From: Microbacterium sp. BH-3-3-3
Lineage (GTDB): Bacteria; Actinomycetota; Actinomycetes; Actinomycetales; Microbacteriaceae
Assembly: GCF_007679045.1 (NCBI RefSeq)
Contig: NZ_VEFS01000001.1
Coordinates: 491,520 to 555,519 of the forward strand
Length of the DNA stretch: 64,000 nt
Direction: 5' to 3'
This document shows positions 1-14,577 of this stretch, in pieces. How positions within the stretch are numbered: the stretch's first letter is position 1; each line of letters starts with the position of its first letter. The position numbers and the translations under genes were made by a program. A model generated the notes under the pieces. That model was given only the letters and a program-made list of their open reading frames with translations, searched no databases and was not told the origin of the DNA.

Positions 1-1
1 C

Positions 2-1285
2 GGCGTCGGGCTCGTCAACGCCGTCGGTCCGGTCGTCACCGCGGTGGTGGTCGTGGCCTCGGCCGTCGTCTCGGCCGTCGTCTGGCTCGTGACGCGCCCG
101 CCCTTCGCCGTGCGGCGCCTGCCCTGGCTGGCGTTCGGATACGTCGCGTGGGCGATCGCCTCGCTCGCGTGGAGCGCCTGGCCCGCGGCATCCGCCCTCA
201 CGCTCCTCCTGCTGGTCATCACGACGTTCCAGGGGCTCTTCGTCGGCGCCATGCTCACGTGGCGCGACGTCGTGCGGGCTGTCGCGTCCGCGGCGAAGTG
301 GATCGTCGGTCTCTCGCTGCTGTTCGAGGTCGCCGTCTCGCTCATCGTGCGCGGACCGCTCCTGCCCGGATTCGTGGTGCCCTCCGAGCGCATGGACCCC
401 ATCGTCTACTGGTCGCGCGACAACCTCTTCGACGGCGGTCGCATCCAGGGCGTGTTCGGAAACGCGAACCTGTTGGCCGCCGTGATGCTCGTCGCCATCA
501 TCGTCTTCGCCGTGCGCATCGCCGCGGGCGCGCCGCGCCGCGCCCTGCTGTGGGTGTGGATCGCGATCGCCGCCTTCCTCTTCGTGCGGGCGGGATCGGC
601 CACCGCCTTCATCGCCGCGGCCTTCGTCGCCCTCGTGCTGGGCACGGTGCTGGTCATGCGCACCGCACGACGCCCCGGCGAGCGCACGCGCTGGTACCTG
701 CTCTACGCCGCGGTCGGGCTCGGCGGCGGGGCGGTGCTGTGGTTCGGCCGCGACGCCCTCTTCGGCGTGATGGGCCGCGGAGCCGACCTCACCGGCCGCG
801 AGGGGATCTGGGCCGACGTGATCGCCCGCGCCTCGCAGCATCCGTTCGTCGGCTGGGGCTTCTCCACCCCCTGGATCGCCACCGAGCCTCACTTCGACGG
901 ATGGATCGTCGACCACGGCCAGACCGTCGTGCAGGCGCACAGCATGTGGCTCGACGTCTTCCTGCAGCTCGGCGGGATCGGTGTCGCCCTGCTCGGCCTC
1001 GTTTATCTCGCGTACGTGTGGCGGTCGTGGTTCTTCGCCGTCGACCGCCCGCGCTGGGACCTGCGCGACGACCGTCCGCACTCCCCGTTGACGCTGCTGC
1101 CCACCCTGATCGGTGCACTGCTCGTCGTGCAGGGGCTGACCGAGTCCGGCCCGCTCCTGCTGTGGGGCTGGATGTTCGTGGTGCTGTTCGGTGCGAAGAT
1201 CAAGCAGACCCCGCTGGTCGGGGTGGGACCGAGCGAGCAGAGCATCTCGATCGAGCGCGGCGAGCTGCCGAGACCCGCACCGTGA
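2..1285 (+). CDS. O-antigen ligase / Wzy polymerase-like membrane protein (5' truncated)
   Basis: Integral membrane protein of the O-antigen ligase / Wzy family, which joins or polymerises lipid-linked oligosaccharides on the outer face of the membrane. The frame is open from the first bases of the window, so the true start lies upstream; a GTG at 44 is only an internal candidate. About ten hydrophobic segments are visible. Near the C-terminus, the segment with WGFSTPW, QAHSMWLDV and LQLGGIG matches the family's large periplasmic-type loop followed by a helix containing a conserved His and Gly-rich turn. It is followed with a GTGA overlap by a second protein of the same family, so the two are made together. 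The substrate is not readable from the sequence. Confidence 0.8.
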   Translation, partial: GVGLVNAVGPVVTAVVVVASAVVSAVVWLVTRPPFAVRRLPWLAFGYVAWAIASLAWSAWPAASALTLLLLVITTFQGLFVGAMLTWRDVVRAVASAAKWIVGLSLLFEVAVSLIVRGPLLPGFVVPSERMDPIVYWSRDNLFDGGRIQGVFGNANLLAAVMLVAIIVFAVRIAAGAPRRALLWVWIAIAAFLFVRAGSATAFIAAAFVALVLGTVLVMRTARRPGERTRWYLLYAAVGLGGGAVLWFGRDALFGVMGRGADLTGREGIWADVIARASQHPFVGWGFSTPWIATEPHFDGWIVDHGQTVVQAHSMWLDVFLQLGGIGVALLGLVYLAYVWRSWFFAVDRPRWDLRDDRPHSPLTLLPTLIGALLVVQGLTESGPLLLWGWMFVVLFGAKIKQTPLVGVGPSEQSISIERGELPRPAP

Positions 1286-2595
1286 CCGGCGCGCCGGACG
1301 CGCGGCGCCCGCTTCCTCCGCTGTCGTCGCCCGCGTTCGCCCGCGCCTTCGCCCTCGCGGTGTTCGCCGCCGTCTTCGCCCGCTTCGCCATCGTCGCGGT
1401 CGCGGGAGAGGTCACCTGGGCCACCATCGTCGCCGGACTGTGCGCGGTGGGAGCAGCCGTGCTGTACGCCCGTCGCGACGAGCTCGAGCTCGTTCGTCTC
1501 GCCCCGACGACGCTCGTCCTGCTGGTCGCGTGGGCCGGCGCGAGCGTGTTCTGGAGCCCGAGCGCGACCCAGTCCCTCGGCGGCTGGTCGGCCTTCGCGG
1601 CGCTCGCGTTCCTGGCGGTCGTCCTCGGCCACGTCCGCGACGCCCTGCAGACCGTGCGGGCTCTCGGCGACGTGCTGCGCTGGCTGCTGGGCATCTCGCT
1701 CGCGCTCGAGGTGCTCAGTGGCATCCTGCTCGATCTGCCCATCCCCTTCCTCGGCATCCAGGGCGCCATCGCCGAGCTGGGTCCGGTGCAGGGGATCTTC
1801 GGCACCCGCAACGCGCTGGGCTTCGTGACGGTGATCGCCCTCATCACCTTCCTCGTGGAGTTCCGCACCCAGTCGGTGAGCGTGGCCACGGCGATCGCCT
1901 CGGTCGTGCTCGCGGGTACCCTCGCGGCGCTGAGCGGCTCGCCCACCGTGATCGTCGTCGCCGCCGCGACGGGGGTCGCCGCCCTCGCCCTGTGGACGAT
2001 GCGACGCGTGCCCGCCGCATGGAGGGGACGAGCGCAGGCCGCGCTCGGCTCCGTCGTCGTGGTGGGGATCGCGGGCGCGTGGGCCTTTCGCGCCCCTCTC
2101 GTCGACACCCTCGGCGCCGGAGCCGATCTGACGCTGCGCACCGACCTGTGGGCGCGGCTGGTGCACCTGAGCGAGATGCGCCCCGTGCAGGGCTTCGGCT
2201 GGTTCGGCGAATGGGTGAACGACGTCGTGCCCTTCGCCCTGGTCCCCCTCGGTCTCGGCGAGACGCACGCCTCCGCGCTGAACGCCTACCTCGACGTGCT
2301 CCTGCAGCTCGGCGCGGTGGGCCTGCTGCTGTTCGTCGCCCTCGGCGGGCTCGGGCTCGCGCGCGGGTGGCTCGTCGCGAGCGATCGCCGCTCGGTCGTG
2401 CACGCGTGGGCGCCGCTGACGCTGGTCGCCCTGCTGACGGTGTCGATGTTCGAGAGCTTCACCCTCACCGGCGCCGGCTGGCTGCTGCTGGCGCTGTGCG
2501 CGGTGCGCGCGGGCCAGTCGCGGTCGTGGCGCGAACGCCTCGAACAGCGCATGGCGTCCTCACCGACGGGAGGCTCCGAGGAGGGCCGGTTATGA
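1282..2595 (+). CDS. O-antigen ligase / Wzy polymerase-like membrane protein
   Basis: Second Wzy/O-antigen-ligase-like protein of 437 aa. The start is the GTG of a GTGA overlap with the preceding gene. It has about ten transmembrane segments and repeats the family C-terminal pattern: GFGWFGEW, then ETHASALNAYLDVLLQ and LGAVG, equivalent to the region in the upstream gene. The sequences differ enough that this is an old duplication or two enzymes acting on different linkages. It ends in an ATGA overlap with a GT2 glycosyltransferase gene. It probably polymerises or ligates the repeat units of the surface polysaccharide made by this locus; which of the two genes does which is not clear. Confidence 0.82.
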   Translation: MTGAPDARRPLPPLSSPAFARAFALAVFAAVFARFAIVAVAGEVTWATIVAGLCAVGAAVLYARRDELELVRLAPTTLVLLVAWAGASVFWSPSATQSLGGWSAFAALAFLAVVLGHVRDALQTVRALGDVLRWLLGISLALEVLSGILLDLPIPFLGIQGAIAELGPVQGIFGTRNALGFVTVIALITFLVEFRTQSVSVATAIASVVLAGTLAALSGSPTVIVVAAATGVAALALWTMRRVPAAWRGRAQAALGSVVVVGIAGAWAFRAPLVDTLGAGADLTLRTDLWARLVHLSEMRPVQGFGWFGEWVNDVVPFALVPLGLGETHASALNAYLDVLLQLGAVGLLLFVALGGLGLARGWLVASDRRSVVHAWAPLTLVALLTVSMFESFTLTGAGWLLLALCAVRAGQSRSWRERLEQRMASSPTGGSEEGRL

Positions 2596-3605
2596 TCGTG
2601 CGTGCTATGACCGCGCACGCCGACGCCACCCCGATCCCTGCGGATTCCGCATTCGACCCGTCGTCGGCGACCATCGTCGTCGTCACCTACAACCGCACGC
2701 ACCTGCTGACCCGCCTGCTCGACAGCATCGAGCGGATGGATCCCGCGCCCGGGCACCTCGTCGTGATCGACAACGCGTCCACCGACGACACCACCGCGGT
2801 GGTCGAGTCGTACCGCGACCGGCTCCCCACGACGCTGGTGTACCGCCGCCTCGAGACCAACACGGGCGGTTCCGGCGGCTTCAGCGAGGGCATGCGCGTC
2901 GCCTTTGAGCTCGGCTCCGAGTGGATCTGGCTGATGGACGACGACGTCGAGGTGGTCTCCGACGGCCTCGCGCGCATGGGGCACTGGGCTCCGCGGTTCC
3001 GCAGCATCCAGGGGCGCCGCTACGACTACGACGGCAGCGAGTTCTACTGGCAGTACCGCGTGGCCGAGTCGATGGCGATCCCCATCCCCTTCGCGCCCGC
3101 CGGCTTCGACTCGTCGGGGTACAAGCCGATGAACTCCGGATGCTTCGAGGGCATGTTCATCCACCGCGACATCGTCGCGCGGATCGGCCTGCCCGACCCC
3201 CGCTTCTTCATCTACTGGGACGACCAGCTCTACGGCTGGCTCGCCTCGCGGCAGACCCCGTCGGTCATCGTGAACGAATTCGTGCTGCGGCGCACGCGCG
3301 AGATCAAGCAGTGGGACATGGGCATCCGCCACATGAACGCCTCGAGCGACGCGTACCGGTACTACATCATGCGCAACCGCGCGTACCTGCAGAAGTACTA
3401 CCGCGAGCTCGGCGTCTACCGGCCGCTGCCCTTCGCCGCGGGCACGGCGCTGACCTTCGTCAAGGAGCTCATCCGCCTGGTCGTGGTGGAGCGAAAGGCC
3501 AAGGGCACGAGCCACCTGTTCCGTGGACTCCGCGACGGACGCCGCATCTCGCGCGACGCGTCGTGGAAGCCCATGCCGCCGCTCGCGCCTCAGCCCGTCG
3601 CGTAG
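2592..3605 (+). CDS. GT2 family glycosyltransferase, GlfT1-like
   Basis: Cytoplasmic GT-A fold glycosyltransferase of 337 aa. Visible are the nucleotide-sugar-binding start IVVVTYNR, VIDNASTDDT, the GGSGGF turn and the metal-binding WLMDDDVE. A downstream SGCFEGMFIHRD and a WDDQLYGWLASR acceptor-side motif resemble rhamnosyl/galactofuranosyl transferases of actinobacterial cell-wall synthesis. Because the locus also encodes UDP-galactopyranose mutase, a galactofuranosyl donor is plausible but inferred. The start is the ATG of an ATGA overlap. The stop codon lies 16 nt inside the 3' end of the convergent ABC ATPase gene, so the two 3' ends overlap. Confidence 0.82.
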   Translation: MIVRAMTAHADATPIPADSAFDPSSATIVVVTYNRTHLLTRLLDSIERMDPAPGHLVVIDNASTDDTTAVVESYRDRLPTTLVYRRLETNTGGSGGFSEGMRVAFELGSEWIWLMDDDVEVVSDGLARMGHWAPRFRSIQGRRYDYDGSEFYWQYRVAESMAIPIPFAPAGFDSSGYKPMNSGCFEGMFIHRDIVARIGLPDPRFFIYWDDQLYGWLASRQTPSVIVNEFVLRRTREIKQWDMGIRHMNASSDAYRYYIMRNRAYLQKYYRELGVYRPLPFAAGTALTFVKELIRLVVVERKAKGTSHLFRGLRDGRRISRDASWKPMPPLAPQPVA

Positions 3606-4330
3606 TCGACGTTGTAGCGCTCGAGCACCTCGGCGATCGGGGCGTCGAGCACGAGGGCGCCCTTGTCGAGGTACAGCCCGCGCGTGCAGAAGCGGCGCAG
3701 GTCGCGTTCGTTGTGGCTGACGAAGAACAGCGTGCGCCCCGCGGCGAGCAGCTCGTCGATGCGTCGATAGCACTTCTCGCGGAACGCGCGGTCGCCGACG
3801 GCGAGCACCTCGTCGACGAGCAGGATCGGCTCGTCCAGCTGCGACACCACGGAGAACGCCAGGCGCACCTTCATGCCGTTCGACAGGTGCTTGTAGGGGG
3901 TGTCGACGAAGTCGCCGATCTCGGCGAAGCCGATCATGTCGTCGAAGCGGCGCGACACCTCGGCACGCGGCATCCCGTGCAGTCCCGCCGTCAGGCGCAC
4001 GTTCTCGCGCACCGTGAGGTCGCCGACGAAACCGCCGGTGATCTCGATGAGCGGGGCCACTCCCCCCTCGACCGTCACCTGCCCCTCGTCGGGCAGCAGC
4101 ACCCCGGCGACGAGCTTGAGCAGCGTCGACTTGCCCTGGCCGTTGCGCCCGACCACGCCGATCGACTCCCCCGGCTCGACGCGGAACGACACGTCGCGCA
4201 GGGCCCAGAACTCGTCGGGGCGCGAGCGTCGCTCGGCGCCACCGAACAGGTCTTTGAACGAGCGGCCCCCGCGGCGGTTGCGCCGGAAGCGCACGCCGAG
4301 GCCGTCCACCTCTATCGCGGGACCGGACAT
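3590..4330 (-). CDS. ABC transporter ATPase, Wzt/TagH-type polysaccharide exporter
   Basis: Nucleotide-binding subunit (246 aa) of a polysaccharide or teichoic-acid exporter. Walker A GRNGQGKST is at residues 61-69, the signature LSNGM at 149-153, Walker B ILLVDE at 169-174, and the switch His in FFVSHN at about 206. The GM-type signature and the Leu-rich region after Walker A are typical of the Wzt/TagH/RfbE subfamily. It ends soon after the ATPase core, so it lacks the C-terminal carbohydrate-binding domain found in long Wzt proteins. Its ATG overlaps the stop of the permease by one base, so the pair is cotranslated. It differs in sequence from the second exporter ATPase at 29.6 kb. Confidence 0.93.
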   Translation of the reverse strand: MSGPAIEVDGLGVRFRRNRRGGRSFKDLFGGAERRSRPDEFWALRDVSFRVEPGESIGVVGRNGQGKSTLLKLVAGVLLPDEGQVTVEGGVAPLIEITGGFVGDLTVRENVRLTAGLHGMPRAEVSRRFDDMIGFAEIGDFVDTPYKHLSNGMKVRLAFSVVSQLDEPILLVDEVLAVGDRAFREKCYRRIDELLAAGRTLFFVSHNERDLRRFCTRGLYLDKGALVLDAPIAEVLERYNVDYATG

Positions 4331-5121
4331 CACAGCTCCTTCAGCACGGGACGCTCGAGCCGGGGGAAGACGAGAAGACCGAGACCCAGGATGCCGAGGC
4401 TCACGGCCGCGCCCACGACGACGGTCAGCGTGTCCCACTGGTCGGGGAAGAACCCGACGCGGTACAGGGTGAAGATGCCCGACAGCGGGTTGAACGCCGC
4501 GATGTCGGCGAAGACCCCGGGCAGGTTGTGCACGCCGTAGATGATCGGCGAGGCGTAGAACAGCGCCCGCAGCACGAGGCGCGTGGTGCGCTCGAGATCG
4601 CCGAACATCACGCACAGCGGCGCGATGATCAGACCGAGCCCCACCAGCAGCGCGGTCTGCAGCACCACGGCGAGGGGGAAAGCCAGCAGGGCCCACGACA
4701 CCTGCGCGCCGCCGAACACCGCGAACAGCACGAGCACCGGGAGCGAGAAGAAGAACTCGACGCCCTTGCTCACGACGATCCTGTCGACCCAGATCCAGCG
4801 CGGGATCGAGGTCGAGCGCACGAGCCGGGCGTCCTTCTTGAACGCCTTCGTGAAGTCGCTCACCGCGGAGTTGAACCACACCCACGGCAGCAGCGCCGTG
4901 ATGAGGAACACGATGTAGGGCTCCTCCCCCACGGTGCGGTGGAACACCTGGGTGAAGACGAACCAGTAGATCGCGCTCATCACGAGCGGATCGAGCACCG
5001 ACCAGAGGTACCCCAGCGCACTCGTGGAATAGCGCACGCGCAGATCGCGCGCCGACAGCAACCACAGCGAGTGGAGGGAGCGCCGCACCGATCCGGGGGC
5101 GCCGACGGCGGCGGGGGTCAT
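4330..5121 (-). CDS. ABC transporter permease, Wzm/TagG-type polysaccharide exporter
   Basis: Membrane subunit (263 aa) of the exporter, partner of the adjoining ATPase. It has the ABC-2 family layout of six membrane segments with an amphipathic N-terminal helix (LLSARDLRVRYSTSALG) and the early motif LGYLWSVLDPL, also found in TagG/Wzm proteins. It moves an undecaprenyl-linked polymer from the cytoplasm across the membrane. The ATG at 5121 is the first plausible start after the stop of the preceding acyltransferase gene. It lies at the end of the leftward polysaccharide operon that begins with rmlA. Confidence 0.92.
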   Translation of the reverse strand: MTPAAVGAPGSVRRSLHSLWLLSARDLRVRYSTSALGYLWSVLDPLVMSAIYWFVFTQVFHRTVGEEPYIVFLITALLPWVWFNSAVSDFTKAFKKDARLVRSTSIPRWIWVDRIVVSKGVEFFFSLPVLVLFAVFGGAQVSWALLAFPLAVVLQTALLVGLGLIIAPLCVMFGDLERTTRLVLRALFYASPIIYGVHNLPGVFADIAAFNPLSGIFTLYRVGFFPDQWDTLTVVVGAAVSLGILGLGLLVFPRLERPVLKEL

Positions 5122-5147
5122 CCGCACGATTCTACGCGAGCGCTCCC

Positions 5148-7168
5148 TCAGCCGATCGGGATGCCCGGGATCTCGGCGAGAGCCGCGCGGACGGCGGGGG
5201 CGAGACTGCGGGCGTATGTGCCGGTGAGGTGGTTGTCGTCGAGGTAGACCGCCACGTTGCCGATCGCGGCCCGGCAGCGCCCCTCGGGGCAGAGGTACTC
5301 GGTGAGATCGAGCAGTGAGACGTGCGGATCGTCCGCGAGCGCGATGGCGGGGTTCGCGGGTGCCTGAACCGTCGCGAGGTCGCGGCCGCACTCGTCGGGG
5401 GTCTGCTCCAGGCAGGTGTACATGTCTTCGTGGAACCGCGGGTTGTCGCGCATGAGCAGCACCTCGGTGCCCGAGGCGACGACCCCGTCGATCACGCGAC
5501 CCAGCCCCGCCGGGACGCGCTCCTGATCGGACTCGGGCACGGCCTTGGTGCCGATGAACATCGCGACGGCCGCGGGGAGGGCCACCGTGTACGCCGCGGC
5601 TGCGGTGCGCCACTCGCGGCACTCGTCGTCGGCGTCCTCGTCGGGGGCGAGCGAGCACCCGCCCTTGAGCAGGGCGACGACGTTCCAGCCGTCGTCCTGC
5701 AGCACCGGCAAAAGGGCGCCCAACCACTGCTGCGCGTGCGAGTCGCCCACCGCGATGAAGGTCGGGGCCGCCGGGTCGACGACCGTCTGCACGCACGACC
5801 CGTCGAGACGATCGTCGTCCGGCGCGAACGCGTCGTCGCACGGGCCGTCGAGGGCGATCCACTCGTGTTCGAGCTGCGTGCCCAACGGCGCGAGGGGGGC
5901 GTCGTCGTCGGCCCGGGCGTCGGTCCAGGGCATCAGCACCTGTGCGCCCGGGTTGGCCTGGGGGCTGACGCCGGCGGCCTGCACAGCGGATGCCGCCTGC
6001 CACGACGCCAGTGGAAGGGCGACCACGAGCAGCGAGACCACGACGAGCCGTGCGTCGCGAGGCGTGGAGGTGCCGATGCCGCGCGCGACCGCGCGGACGC
6101 CGCGCGTGAGCAGCCATGCGGCGACGAGCGACAGCGCGATCACGACCAGCCCCTCCGCGATCGACACGCGCGTGGAGTCGACGAGCACCATCGTGGCGAC
6201 GAGGATCGGCCAGTGCACGAGGTAGAGGGCGTAGGCGATGCCGCCCACCGCCGTGACGGGGCGCGAGGCGAGCAGCGCGGACGCCCCGGCCGGACGCTCG
6301 GCGCGACCCGCGACGATGAGGGCGACGGCGGCGAGGGTGGGCCACAGCGCCGCCACGCCGGGGAAGCCCGCGCCCACGTCGAGCACGAGTCCGCAGGTGA
6401 CCAGGGCGACGACGCCGACCCACCCCAGCACCAGGCCGAGCACGCGACCGACGTGAAGTCGCGGCACGATCAGCGCGGCGAGCGAGCCGAGGGCGAACTC
6501 CCACAGTCGGGCCCAGGTGTCGAAGTAGGCGGCCTGCTGCGCCACCGTCGTCACGACGACGGAGTAGGCGAACGAGACCGCGAACACGGCGCCGAAGAGG
6601 ATCGCGAGGACGCGGCGGACGGACCATTGCATCCTGCGGGCGAGCACCGCACCCGCGACCAGCAGCAGGGGCCACAGCACGAAGACCTGACCCTGCACCG
6701 ACAGCGACCAGAAGTGCTGGAGCATGCTCGGGAAGGTCTCGGTGCGCGCGTAGTAGTCGACGGCCGCCTCGGTGAGCGCCCAGTTCTGCCAGTACGTCAA
6801 CGACGCCCACGCCTGCTCCCAGACGGCTCGCCATTGCGAGCTGGGCAGGGCGAGGGCGGCGAAAGAGAGCACGGCGGCGATCGTCAGCGCGGCCGCGGGA
6901 AGCAGTTGGGCGAAGCGCCGCGCCCAGAAGGTGGGCAGCGTCGCGAGCGACAGGGTGTCGGCCCGCCGCAGGAACGACCCGGTCAAGAAGTACGCCGACA
7001 GCAGCAGGAAGACGTCGACCCCGCCCGAGACCCGGCCGAGCCAGACGTGGTACACGACCACGAGCAGGATCGCGAAGGCCCGCAGGCCGTCGAGGTCGGC
7101 GCGTCGACCGTCCACCGTCGGGCGCGCACGCTCGGTGCGGCGGGAGGTCGTGTCGACGGAGGGCGTGG

Positions 7169-7172
<4 letters not shown>
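5148..7172 (-). CDS. Acyltransferase-3 / SGNH fusion, OafA-like
   Basis: Membrane O-acetyltransferase of 674 aa. The N-terminal ~390 residues form the ten-helix acyltransferase-3 domain, starting with DLDGLRAFAILLVVVYHV and a DVFLLLSAYFLTG segment. The C-terminal extracytoplasmic part is an SGNH domain with GDSHAQQW near residue 475 and a catalytic Asp-His pair in DDNHLTGTY near 645. Such fusions O-acetylate cell-wall polysaccharides: the membrane part brings the acetyl group across and the SGNH part transfers it. The start is the GTG of a GTGA overlap with the SGNH lipoprotein gene. A second protein with the same architecture lies at 9.0-11.2 kb. Confidence 0.9.
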
Positions 7173-11150
<3,978 letters not shown>

Positions 11151-11151
11151 C

Positions 11152-14446
<3,295 letters not shown>

Positions 14447-14452
14447 GCGTCA

Positions 14453-14458
14453 ATCGTG
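14453..14458 (-). promoter_or_regulatory. -10-like hexamer of rmlA (leaderless)
   Basis: On the minus strand this reads CACGAT and ends 6 nt before the GTG of rmlA, the usual -10 to transcription start distance. It would drive the operon from rmlA to the ABC exporter. No clear -35 element is seen. Confidence 0.35.
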
Positions 14459-14577
14459 CCACAGCGGTCGCAGCCGCCCCGGCAGCGGGGCACGTGACGA
14501 CCCGCCGAGTGCTCATATATCACCAGTCTCTCGGTTCACGGTGGTATTCACCCGTCACGTCCGTCACAATAAGGCGG

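Noticed and set aside
1003..2403. Long antisense reading frames, here and throughout the window
   Set aside because: They follow from high third-position GC; their composition (Arg/Gly/His-rich) and lack of start signals show they are shadows of the real genes.
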